Source of the DNA: Variovorax sp. YR216
Lineage (GTDB): Bacteria; Pseudomonadota; Gammaproteobacteria; Burkholderiales; Burkholderiaceae_C
DNA: 64,000 nt
NCBI RefSeq assembly: GCF_900107745.1
Contig: NZ_FNRO01000001.1
Span: forward strand, 496,001 to 560,000
Reading direction: 5' to 3'
A program made the translations under genes and the position numbers. Shown piece by piece: positions 28,805 through 37,246 of this stretch; positions within the stretch are counted from its first letter, which is position 1; each line of letters begins with the position of its first letter. The notes beneath the pieces were generated by a model, which saw nothing but the letters and a program-made list of their open reading frames with translations, was not told the origin of the DNA and made no database searches.

Positions 28805-30301
28805 GTGGCCGTCACGCTCGGCCCCCAGACCACCCAGCCGAGCCCGCTCGAGGACAGCACCCAGGGGACGCTGCCGAGCCCGCTTGACGGCATCGGGTCG
28901 CGCAAGCGCCGCACGCGGCTGCAGCTCGGCCTGAGCCTGTTCTGGCGGACCTTCTTCCTGCTCGTCCTGCTGCTCGTGGGCTGCACGGTCGCTTGGCTGC
29001 AGACGTTCCGCGCGCTCGAATACGAGCCGCGCGCGATCCAGACCGCGCACCAGATCGCCTCGCTCGTGAACCTCACGCGCGCGGCGCTGGTGTATTCCGA
29101 CGCGATCACCCGCGTTTCGCTGATCAAGACGCTCGCCGACCAGGAAGGCGTTCGCATCCTTCCGCGCGAACCGGGTGACCGCTTCCTGCCCTACACCAGC
29201 GGCGCGCTGGATCAACGGGTCACCGAAGAGCTGATCGCACGGCTCGGCGAAGGCACGACCGTCGCCAGCCGCGTCAACGACGAACCCGGCCTGTGGATCG
29301 GCTTCACCATCGAGAGCGACACCTACTGGCTGCTGGTCGACCCGACCCGCTTCAGCCGCCTGGACCGGCGCACCTGGCTGATCTGGCTTGCGACCACGAT
29401 GGCGCTGTCGCTCGCCGGCGCCGCCTTGATCACGCGGCTCATCAACCGGCCGCTCAAGCAGTTGTCGCAAGCGACGATGCAGGTGCGCGAAGGCGAATAC
29501 GAGGCGCACCGGCTCGACGAACGCGCCCGCACCAACGAGATCCGCGCGGTGAACGTCGGCTTCAACCGCATGGCCGACCAGCTCGCCAAGATCGAACAGG
29601 ACCGCGCGGTGATGCTCGCCGGCATCTCGCACGACCTGCGAACACCGCTCGCCCGCCTGCGGCTCGAAACCGAGATGAGCGTCGCCGATCCGGACGCGCG
29701 CGACCACATGGCCGCCGACATCGCGCAACTCGACGCGATCATCGACAAGTTCCTCGACTACGCACGCCCCGATCACGTCGAGTTCAAGCCGGTGCTGCTG
29801 CGCGACGTGGTCGACGCCTGCGCCTACGCGGTGCAGGACCATGAGGACATCAAGATCACCGTCGAAGTGCCGACCGACCTGCGGGTCATGGCCGACGAGG
29901 TGGAACTGCAGCGCGTGATCTCCAACCTCGTCGAAAACGCCCGGCGCTACGGCAAGACGCCCTCGACTGGCGTCGCCGACGTCACGATCCAGGCACAGGC
30001 CCACAACGACGCGGTGCTGATCAAGGTGCGCGACCACGGCGCGGGCGTGGCGCCGGCCCTGCTGTCGCAGCTGAGCAAGCCGTTCTTTCGCGGTGACGTG
30101 GCGCGGACCTCGGCGGCGGGCGCGGGGCTCGGGCTGTCGATCGTCACCAAGAACATCGAGCGCATGGGCGGCACGTTTGCGCTCACCAGCACGCCCGGGC
30201 GCGGGTTGGCCGCGCACATCCGCATGCCGCGCGCCGCGTCAGCAAAGGGCGATCCGTCCCAGGCGAAGGACAAGGACAGGCAGCCGCAATCGCGCGCCTG
30301 A
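28805..30301 (+). CDS. envZ: Sensor histidine kinase EnvZ
   Basis: Inner-membrane sensor kinase/phosphatase that pairs with OmpR. It has 498 residues from a GTG start. It has a cytoplasmic tail, TM1 at about 45-66, a periplasmic sensor at about 67-188, TM2 at about 190-210, HAMP at 211-262, the H-box AGISHDLRTPLARL with H276, the N-box NLVENARRYG, and G boxes DHGAGVAP and GAGLGLSIV. The N-terminal 35 residues are unusually long for EnvZ; a later start is possible, but no better codon with a ribosome binding site is evident. Its stop is 3 nt from the stop of convergent ispF. Confidence 0.93.
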   Translation: MAVTLGPQTTQPSPLEDSTQGTLPSPLDGIGSRKRRTRLQLGLSLFWRTFFLLVLLLVGCTVAWLQTFRALEYEPRAIQTAHQIASLVNLTRAALVYSDAITRVSLIKTLADQEGVRILPREPGDRFLPYTSGALDQRVTEELIARLGEGTTVASRVNDEPGLWIGFTIESDTYWLLVDPTRFSRLDRRTWLIWLATTMALSLAGAALITRLINRPLKQLSQATMQVREGEYEAHRLDERARTNEIRAVNVGFNRMADQLAKIEQDRAVMLAGISHDLRTPLARLRLETEMSVADPDARDHMAADIAQLDAIIDKFLDYARPDHVEFKPVLLRDVVDACAYAVQDHEDIKITVEVPTDLRVMADEVELQRVISNLVENARRYGKTPSTGVADVTIQAQAHNDAVLIKVRDHGAGVAPALLSQLSKPFFRGDVARTSAAGAGLGLSIVTKNIERMGGTFALTSTPGRGLAAHIRMPRAASAKGDPSQAKDKDRQPQSRA

Positions 30302-30304
30302 CGG

Positions 30305-30790
30305 CTATCTGTGAATCAGGGCAATGGCGCGCGATTCCATCGCGCGGCCTTCGCCCACCGGCCCGAGCTTCTCGGCCGTCTTGGCCTTCACGTTCACCTG
30401 CCCGACTTCGACGCCGAGCACCGCCGCGATGCGTTCGCACATGGCCGGAATGTGCGGCGCGAGCTTCGGCGCCTGGGCGATCACGGTGCAGTCGACGTTG
30501 CCGATCTCCCAGCCCGCGGCGCGCACGCGACGCGCCGCCTCGGCCAGCAGCACGGCGGAATCGGCGCCGCGAAACTGCGCATCCGTGTCAGGAAAATGAC
30601 GCCCGATGTCGCCCAGCGCGGCTGCGCCGAGCAGCGCGTCCGTGATCGCGTGCAAAAGCACGTCGGCATCCGAGTGACCGAGCAGGCCCATGGTGTGTGG
30701 CACCTCGACGCCGCCGAGCATGAGCTTGCGGCCCGCCACGAGCTGATGGACGTCCCAGCCTTCGCCGATACGCAGATTGAATGGGGTCAT
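30305..30790 (-). CDS. ispF: 2-C-methyl-D-erythritol 2,4-cyclodiphosphate synthase
   Basis: Fifth step of the MEP isoprenoid pathway. It has 161 residues. Zinc ligands are in GWDVHQL (Asp, His) and the later His in [28 protein letters not shown] and the C-terminal [17 protein letters not shown] are family blocks. The ATG overlaps the ispD stop by 4 nt (30787-30790). Confidence 0.97.
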   Translation of the reverse strand: MTPFNLRIGEGWDVHQLVAGRKLMLGGVEVPHTMGLLGHSDADVLLHAITDALLGAAALGDIGRHFPDTDAQFRGADSAVLLAEAARRVRAAGWEIGNVDCTVIAQAPKLAPHIPAMCERIAAVLGVEVGQVNVKAKTAEKLGPVGEGRAMESRAIALIHR

Positions 30791-31497
30791 GGCTGGATTT
30801 TCCGGCTGCGAAGGACGGCATCCGCGAGCGCGAAATCTTCCGGATAGGTCAATTTGAAGTTCTGGCCGCTGCCCGCCACCAGGAGCGGCGCGAGGCCGAC
30901 GGCCTCGATCGCGCTGGCTTCGTCGGTGACCGCATCGCCCGCGCGCTCGAGCGCGTCGAGCAGCATGCCGATGCGGAACATCTGCGGCGTCTGGGCCAGC
31001 CATTTGTCGGCGCGCGTCGCGGTGCTCGCCACCCGGCCGTCGGGCGATGCGACCTTGAGCGTGTCCGCCAGCCGGTGCGCCAGCAGCCCGCCGACGGCGT
31101 CGTGCTCGCAGGCGGCGATCAGCGCCTCGATCTGCGTCGGCGTGACGAGGCAGCGCGCCGCGTCGTGCACCAGCACCCAGTCATGCGCGCCGGCGCCGGC
31201 CTGCCGCAATGAACGCAGCCCGTTGCGCACCGTCGCAGCGCGCGTGGCGCCGCCGACGCGGAACAGGTACTCGCCATCGGCCGGAAAGCGCTGCAGCACG
31301 AGGCCGACATCCGCATCCTCGGGCGAAACCACCAGCGCCACGCCGGCGAAAACGCCCTTGAGCGCCCGGAAGGCCTCCAGCGTGTGCTCGACCATGGGTC
31401 GGCCCGCGACTCGCTGGTACTGCTTGGGCCCGTGCCCGCCGGCTCGGCTGCCGGTCCCGGCACTGGGAATCAACACGTAAAGACGGGAAGCGGACAT
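30787..31497 (-). CDS. ispD: 2-C-methyl-D-erythritol 4-phosphate cytidylyltransferase
   Basis: Third step of the MEP pathway; transfers CMP to MEP. It has 236 residues. The nucleotide-binding glycine-rich loop is [20 protein letters not shown] (P-loop-like, with the catalytic Arg and Lys), followed by [11 protein letters not shown] and the C-terminal [15 protein letters not shown]. It diverges from mfd with a 98-nt gap and is translationally coupled to ispF. Confidence 0.97.
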   Translation of the reverse strand: MSASRLYVLIPSAGTGSRAGGHGPKQYQRVAGRPMVEHTLEAFRALKGVFAGVALVVSPEDADVGLVLQRFPADGEYLFRVGGATRAATVRNGLRSLRQAGAGAHDWVLVHDAARCLVTPTQIEALIAACEHDAVGGLLAHRLADTLKVASPDGRVASTATRADKWLAQTPQMFRIGMLLDALERAGDAVTDEASAIEAVGLAPLLVAGSGQNFKLTYPEDFALADAVLRSRKIQP

Positions 31498-31595
31498 GGA
31501 TGCGAATGGCCTGCGTGAACGGGGCAGCCATTCTAGAATCGCGCTTCACACCCCTCGCCGGTCGGCGCGGGGTGTTCTGCATTTCCAGGCACTTC

Positions 31596-34500
31596 ATGGA
31601 CCTCCCCCAACTCACGGCCGGCAAGCGCTTCACGCTGCCCCGCCCGCCCCTGTCGGCCGATGCACTGATGCTCGCGCAACTGGCCGGACGCGAGAAAGCC
31701 GCAGGCCGCGCGACTGCCGTCTTCACCGCTGACGCCAACGATGCCCAGCGGCTGATCGACGAGATCGTCTTCTTCGCGCCCGAGCTGCGCTGCGCGCTCT
31801 TCCCGGACTGGGAAACGCTGCCCTACGACAGCTTCTCGCCGCACCAGGACCTGATCAGCGAGCGCCTCGCGACCCTCTGGCGGATCAGCCAGAAGGAAGC
31901 CGACGTGGTGCTCGTCCCGGCGACCACTGCGCTGTACCGGCTCGCGCCACCGGGATTCCTCGCGGGCTACACCTTCCATTTCAAGAGCGGCCAGAAGCTG
32001 GAGGAAGCGAAGCTCAAGGCTCAGCTCACGCTCGCCGGCTACAGCCACGTCACGCAGGTCGTGAGCCCGGGCGAATACGCGGTGCGCGGCGGGCTGATCG
32101 ACCTGTTCCCCATGGGTTCGCCGGTGCCCTTCCGGGTCGATCTCTTCGACGACGAGATCGACTCGATCCGCACCTTCGACCCCGACACGCAACGCAGTCT
32201 CTATCCAGTGCCCGAGGTGCGCCTGCTTCCGGGCCGCGAGTTCCCGATGGACGACGACGCCCGAGCACGCTTCCGAAGCCGCTGGCGCGAGTTGCTCGAA
32301 GGCGACCCCACGCGCAGCCGCATCTACAAGGACATGGGCAACGGCGTCGCGACCGCCGGCATCGAGTACTACCTGCCGCTTTTCTTCGAAGAGACGGCCA
32401 CGGTGTTCGACTACCTCGGCCCTGATGCCACCGTGGTGCTGCACGGTGACCTCGAACCCGCGTTCCAGAATTTCTGGCAGGACACCGGCGAACGCTTTCG
32501 CCTCGTGCGCGGCGACCCGGAGCGTCCCGCGCTGCCGCCCGAAGCGCTCTTCCTGAACGCCGAGCAGTTCTACCAGCGCGCCAAGCCGCATGCCCAGCTC
32601 GCACTGCGCGGCGATGTGGCCGCCGATGCGCCCTACGCTGAATTCGACGTCCTGCCACCATTTGCAGTGGTGCGTGGCGCGGACGATCCTCTCGTCAAGC
32701 TCAAGGCCCACATCCAGGCAACGCCCCACCGGGTGCTGTTCATCGCCGAAAGCGACGGCCGGCGCGAAAGCCTGCTGGACTTCCTGCGCGCGAGCGGCGT
32801 CGGCCCGCCGGCCTTCGATTCGCTGGCGGAGTTCGAAGCCTCGGCAGACGAAAAGATCGGCATTGCGACCGCCGCCCTGGTCGCCGGGTTCGCGTGGCGC
32901 GAACAGGGTATCGACTTCGTCACCGAAACCGAGCTCTTCGCCGCGGCACCGTCGGCGCGCCGACGCAACCGCAAGCAGGAACAGGTCAGCGACGTCGAAG
33001 CGCTGATCAAGGACCTGAGCGAACTCGCGGTCGGCGACCCGATCGTGCACTCGGCGCATGGCATCGGCCGCTACCGGGGCCTGATCAACATGGACCTCGG
33101 CCAGGGCACCGGCCCCGACGGCAAGCCGCTGGTGCAGGAAATGCTGCATCTGGAATATGCGGACAAGGCCACGCTCTACGTGCCGGTGTCGCAGTTGCAC
33201 CTGATCAGCCGCTACACCGGCGTCAGCGCCGACGAGGCGCCGCTGCACAAGCTCGGCTCCGGCCAATGGGAAAAGGCCAAGCGCAAGGCCGCCGAACAGG
33301 TGCGCGACTCGGCCGCCGAACTGCTCAACATCTACGCCCGGCGCGCGGCACGCGAAGGCTATGCCTTCCGCTTCTCGGCCGCCGACTACGAAGTGTTCGC
33401 CAACGACTTCGGCTTCGACGAGACGGCGGACCAGAAGGCGGCGATCCATGCGGTCATCCAGGACATGATCTCGCCGCGCCCGATGGATCGCCTCGTCTGC
33501 GGCGACGTCGGCTTCGGCAAGACCGAGGTCGCACTGCGCGCCGCCTTCGTCGCCGTGACCGGCGGCAAGCAGGTGGCCTTCCTCGCGCCGACCACGCTGC
33601 TCGCGGAACAGCACTACCAGACGCTGGTGGACCGCTTCGCGAAGTGGCCGGTGAAGGTCGCGGAGATGAGCCGCTTCCGCTCGGCCAAGGAGATCACCAC
33701 CGCCGCGAAGGGCCTCGCCGACGGCAGCGTGGACATCGTCGTCGGCACGCACAAGCTGCTCTCGCAGTCGGTCCAGTTCAAGAACCTCGGCCTGCTGATC
33801 ATCGACGAGGAGCATCGCTTCGGCGTGCGCCACAAGGAAGCGATGAAGGCGATGCGCGCCGAGGTCGACGTGCTGACACTGACCGCGACGCCGATCCCGC
33901 GCACGCTGGGCATGGCGCTCGAAGGCCTGCGCGACCTGAGCGTGATCGCCACCGCGCCGCAGCGGCGGCTGGCGATCAAGACCTTCGTTCGCAATGAAGG
34001 CACCGGGGTGATCCGCGAAGCGGTGTTGCGCGAGTTGAAGCGCGGCGGGCAGGTGTACTTCCTGCACAACGAGGTCGAGACCATCGAGAACCGCCGCCAG
34101 AAGCTCGAGGAAATCCTGCCCGAGGCCCGCATCGCGGTCGCCCATGGCCAGATGCCCGAGCGCGAACTGGAGCGCGTGATGCGCGACTTCGTGGCCCAGC
34201 GCTACAACCTGCTCCTGTGCTCGACCATCATCGAGACCGGCATCGACGTGCCGAGCGCCAACACCATCGTGATGAGCCGCGCCGACAAGTTCGGCCTGGC
34301 GCAGTTGCACCAGTTGCGCGGACGAGTCGGCCGCAGCCATCACCAGGCCTATGCCTACCTGATGGTGCCGGACATCGACGGCCTCACCAAGCAGGCGGCG
34401 CAGCGGCTCGATGCGATCCAGCAGATGGAAGAACTCGGCTCGGGCTTCTACCTCGCGATGCACGACCTGGAAATCCGCGGCGCGGGCGAAGTGCTCGGCG

Positions 34501-35078
34501 AGAACCAGAGCGGCAACATGATGGAGATCGGCTTCCAGCTCTACAACGAGATGCTGGCCGAGGCGGTGCGTTCGCTCAAGGCCGGCAAGGAGCCCGACCT
34601 GCTGTCGCCGCTGTCGGTGGCCACCGAGATCAACCTGCACGCGCCCGCCCTGCTACCCGATGACTACTGCGGCGACGTGCACCTGCGCCTGTCGTTCTAC
34701 AAGAAGCTCGCGACCGCGAAGACCTCCGACCAGATCGACACGCTGCTCGAAGAGATCGTCGACCGCTTCGGCAAGCTGCCGCCGCAGGCGCAGACGCTCA
34801 TCGACATGCACCGGCTGCGCGTGCTGGCGCTGCCCTATGGCGTCACCAAGGTCGATGCCGCTCCGGGCGTCATCAACATCACGTTCCGGAAAGACCCGCC
34901 GGTCGATTCGATGAACATCATCAATCTCATCCAGAAGAACAGGCACATCAAGCTCGCCGGCAACGAAAAGCTGCGCATCGAGCGCGAGCTCAAGGAGCCC
35001 AAGGACCGCGCGCAGATGGTGCGCGACGTGCTGCGCAGCCTGGGCCAGCCCAAAGTACAGGAATCCGCATCGGTATGA
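31596..35078 (+). CDS. mfd: Transcription-repair coupling factor Mfd
   Basis: DNA translocase that removes RNA polymerase stalled at lesions and recruits UvrA. It has 1160 residues: UvrB-homology module (1-about 330), RNAP-interaction CarD-like domain around 490-570 (GDPIVHSAHGIGRYRGL), helicase core with Walker A GDVGFGKTEVALRAAF, DEEH box IIDEEHRFGVRHKE, TATPIPRTL and QLRGRVGRSHHQAYAYL, and a C-terminal UvrA-masking domain. I use ATG 31596 (MDLPQLTAGKRFTLPRPP); the upstream 32 in-frame codons lack homology. The stop overlaps the serB start (ATGA). Confidence 0.97.
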   Translation: MDLPQLTAGKRFTLPRPPLSADALMLAQLAGREKAAGRATAVFTADANDAQRLIDEIVFFAPELRCALFPDWETLPYDSFSPHQDLISERLATLWRISQKEADVVLVPATTALYRLAPPGFLAGYTFHFKSGQKLEEAKLKAQLTLAGYSHVTQVVSPGEYAVRGGLIDLFPMGSPVPFRVDLFDDEIDSIRTFDPDTQRSLYPVPEVRLLPGREFPMDDDARARFRSRWRELLEGDPTRSRIYKDMGNGVATAGIEYYLPLFFEETATVFDYLGPDATVVLHGDLEPAFQNFWQDTGERFRLVRGDPERPALPPEALFLNAEQFYQRAKPHAQLALRGDVAADAPYAEFDVLPPFAVVRGADDPLVKLKAHIQATPHRVLFIAESDGRRESLLDFLRASGVGPPAFDSLAEFEASADEKIGIATAALVAGFAWREQGIDFVTETELFAAAPSARRRNRKQEQVSDVEALIKDLSELAVGDPIVHSAHGIGRYRGLINMDLGQGTGPDGKPLVQEMLHLEYADKATLYVPVSQLHLISRYTGVSADEAPLHKLGSGQWEKAKRKAAEQVRDSAAELLNIYARRAAREGYAFRFSAADYEVFANDFGFDETADQKAAIHAVIQDMISPRPMDRLVCGDVGFGKTEVALRAAFVAVTGGKQVAFLAPTTLLAEQHYQTLVDRFAKWPVKVAEMSRFRSAKEITTAAKGLADGSVDIVVGTHKLLSQSVQFKNLGLLIIDEEHRFGVRHKEAMKAMRAEVDVLTLTATPIPRTLGMALEGLRDLSVIATAPQRRLAIKTFVRNEGTGVIREAVLRELKRGGQVYFLHNEVETIENRRQKLEEILPEARIAVAHGQMPERELERVMRDFVAQRYNLLLCSTIIETGIDVPSANTIVMSRADKFGLAQLHQLRGRVGRSHHQAYAYLMVPDIDGLTKQAAQRLDAIQQMEELGSGFYLAMHDLEIRGAGEVLGENQSGNMMEIGFQLYNEMLAEAVRSLKAGKEPDLLSPLSVATEINLHAPALLPDDYCGDVHLRLSFYKKLATAKTSDQIDTLLEEIVDRFGKLPPQAQTLIDMHRLRVLALPYGVTKVDAAPGVINITFRKDPPVDSMNIINLIQKNRHIKLAGNEKLRIERELKEPKDRAQMVRDVLRSLGQPKVQESASV

Positions 35079-35785
35079 CCCCCAAGGAAATCTCTCCCGG
35101 CCTCGTCGTGCAGCGCTTCACGCCGCCGCTCGCGTTGGCCGATTTCAAGCTGATCGCGTTCGACATGGACTCGACGCTGATCAACATCGAATGCATCGAC
35201 GAGATCGCCGATGCGGTCGGCAAGAAGGCCGAGGTGGCCGCGATCACCGAAGCCACGATGCGCGGCGAGATCAAGGACTTCAAGGAAAGCCTGCGCCGCC
35301 GTGTCGCGCTGCTGAAGGGCGTGCCGGTCGGTGCGCTGCAGAAGGTCTATGACGATCGCCTTCGGCTCAATCCCGGCGCGGAACAACTCGTTGCCGCATG
35401 CAAGGCCACCGGGCTCAAGGTGTTGCTGGTGTCCGGGGGCTTCACCTTCTTCGCCAACCGCGTGAAGGACCGGCTCGGCATCGACTTCGCACGCTCCAAC
35501 CTGCTCGACGAAGCGGACGGCAAGCTCACCGGCGAGGTGGTGCAGCAATCGTGGGGCGACATCTGCGACGGCGCCGAGAAGCGCCGCACGCTGCTCGAAG
35601 TGGCCTCGCTGCTCGGCATCTCGCCGCAGGAGGCCATCGCCGTCGGCGACGGCGCGAACGACCTGCAGATGATGGGCGAGGCCGGCCTCTCGGTGGCCTT
35701 CCACGCCAAGCCGAAGGTGCGCGAGCAGGCCATGGTCGCGATCAACGAAGGCGGGCTGGACCGCCTGCTGGAAGTGCTGAGGTGA
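35075..35785 (+). CDS. serB: Phosphoserine phosphatase
   Basis: HAD-superfamily phosphatase for the last step of serine synthesis. It has 236 residues. HAD motif I is IAFDMDSTLINIECIDE (nucleophile Asp), motif II LVSGGFTFF, motif III Lys near CDGAEKRRTLLE and motif IV AVGDGANDLQMM. It lacks the N-terminal ACT domain of E. coli SerB, which is common in betaproteobacteria. It overlaps mfd by 4 nt and is 3 nt before the next gene, so mfd-serB-PLP enzyme is probably one transcript. Confidence 0.96.
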   Translation: MTPKEISPGLVVQRFTPPLALADFKLIAFDMDSTLINIECIDEIADAVGKKAEVAAITEATMRGEIKDFKESLRRRVALLKGVPVGALQKVYDDRLRLNPGAEQLVAACKATGLKVLLVSGGFTFFANRVKDRLGIDFARSNLLDEADGKLTGEVVQQSWGDICDGAEKRRTLLEVASLLGISPQEAIAVGDGANDLQMMGEAGLSVAFHAKPKVREQAMVAINEGGLDRLLEVLR

Positions 35786-35788
35786 GAC

Positions 35789-37045
35789 ATGGGCAACACT
35801 GAAGACAAGAAGGGCCCGCTGCCCACATCCGCCACGGTGCATGCCGACCGCCGCTTCGGCGTGGAGCACGGCGCCATCCACAAGCCGATCCACACGTCGG
35901 TGCAATACGGCTTCGACCGCGTCGAGGACCTGATCGGCGTGTTCCAGGGCACGTTCAAGGGTGGCTTCAACTATGCGCGCCAGGGCACGCCGACCAGCGC
36001 CGCACTCGAAAGCAAGATCACCCTGCTGGAAGGCGGCATCGGCACCGTGTCCTTCTCGACCGGCATGGCTGCGTTGACCGCGATCTTCCTCACGCTGCTG
36101 CGCGCGGGCGATCACATGGTGTCGAGCCAGTTCGTCTTCGGCAACACCAACAGCCTGTTCGGCACGATGGGCGATCTCGGCATCGAGGTCTCGAAGGTCG
36201 ATGCGCGCGCGGTCGAGAACGTGCGCGCGGCGCTTCGGCCCAACACCCGCATGGTGTTCGTCGAGACGATCGCCAATCCGGGCACGCAGGTGCCGGATCT
36301 CGAAGCCATCGGCGCTCTGTGCCGCGAGCGCGGGATTCTCTATGTGGTGGACAACACCATCACCTCGCCCGCCCTCTTCCAGCCGAAGAGCGTCGGCGCG
36401 GGGCTGGTGGTCAACTCCCTGACCAAGACGATCGCCGGCCACGGCGCCGCGCTCGGCGGTGCGGTCACCGACACGGGGCTCTTCGACTGGTCCGCCTATC
36501 CCAACATCTCGCCGAGCTATCGCAGCGTCGATCCGCGCCAGCAGGGGCTGCAGCAGTTGCGCAAGAAGGCGCTGCGCGACATGGGTGCGACGCTGTCGCC
36601 GGAACAGGCGCACCGCATCAGCCTCGGCGCGGAGACACTCGCGCTGCGCGTCGCCCAGACCAGCGCCACCGCGCTTTCGCTGGCGCGCTTTCTTGAAGCC
36701 CACCCGTCGATAGCGGCCGTGCACTACCCGATGCTCGAGAGCCATCCGCAGCATGCGCTGGCGGTGCGGCATTTCAAGGCCGGCTCATGGCTGATGGCGT
36801 TCGAGCTGCGCGAGGGCCTCGACATGCAAGCCACGCTCAACCGTCTGCAATTGCCGATCAAGGCCACGGGGCTCGGCGACAACCGCACCCTGATCATTCC
36901 GGTGGCGCCCACGATCTTCTGGGAGGCCGGCCCCGCGGTGCGCGCCCAGATGGGCATCGCGGACGGGTTGGTCCGCGTCTCGGTCGGACTGGAAGACGCA
37001 GACGAACTGATCGCTGATTTCGATCGCGCACTGGCGCCCGTCTGA
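35789..37045 (+). CDS. Cystathionine gamma-synthase / methionine gamma-lyase family PLP enzyme
   Basis: PLP-dependent Cys/Met-metabolism enzyme of 418 residues. The PLP-binding Lys is in VVNSLTKTIAGHGAALGGA; FNYARQGTPTSAALESKI and SFSTGMAALTAIFLTLL are family blocks, and YVVDNTITSP carries the Asp that contacts the pyridine ring. It follows serB by 3 nt, which fits a sulfur amino-acid role fed from serine. The precise reaction (synthase or lyase) cannot be fixed from sequence. Confidence 0.88.
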   Translation: MGNTEDKKGPLPTSATVHADRRFGVEHGAIHKPIHTSVQYGFDRVEDLIGVFQGTFKGGFNYARQGTPTSAALESKITLLEGGIGTVSFSTGMAALTAIFLTLLRAGDHMVSSQFVFGNTNSLFGTMGDLGIEVSKVDARAVENVRAALRPNTRMVFVETIANPGTQVPDLEAIGALCRERGILYVVDNTITSPALFQPKSVGAGLVVNSLTKTIAGHGAALGGAVTDTGLFDWSAYPNISPSYRSVDPRQQGLQQLRKKALRDMGATLSPEQAHRISLGAETLALRVAQTSATALSLARFLEAHPSIAAVHYPMLESHPQHALAVRHFKAGSWLMAFELREGLDMQATLNRLQLPIKATGLGDNRTLIIPVAPTIFWEAGPAVRAQMGIADGLVRVSVGLEDADELIADFDRALAPV

Positions 37046-37083
37046 CCGCTCCGGAAGCACGTCAAGGCCCCATGTGGTGGGCC

Positions 37084-37116
37084 GGCGCGCGCACGGTACG
37101 GCACCGTGCGCGCGCC
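37084..37116. repeat. 14-bp perfect inverted repeat with 5-nt loop
   Basis: Arms GGCGCGCGCACGGT (37084-37097) and ACCGTGCGCGCGCC (37103-37116) are perfectly complementary around ACGGC; three more outer pairs form if one C is bulged. It lies 38 nt after the PLP enzyme stop and 130 nt before the secreted hydrolase. No T run follows on either strand, so it is not a standard terminator; it could be an mRNA 3'-end stabiliser or a protein-binding palindrome. The rest of the 37046-37246 gap shows no gene. Confidence 0.75.
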
Positions 37117-37246
37117 CGGCAGCAGACTAACCCTAGCTGGTCGCGGGACCGACAAGCCGATATAAAGCCGTCGGCGAGCCCTTGCAGCCCACTCGCGCCA
37201 AAGCCTTCCTGGCTGCCTCGAATCCCAACAATCAAGAGGAGACTCC

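Noticed and set aside
31533..34640. Open frame of about 1000 codons opposite mfd
   Set aside because: Product is Arg/His/Leu-rich without family motifs; Mfd on the other strand is complete with all helicase motifs.
37084..37116. Palindrome as an intrinsic terminator
   Set aside because: No T tract on either strand; kept as a repeat of unknown role.
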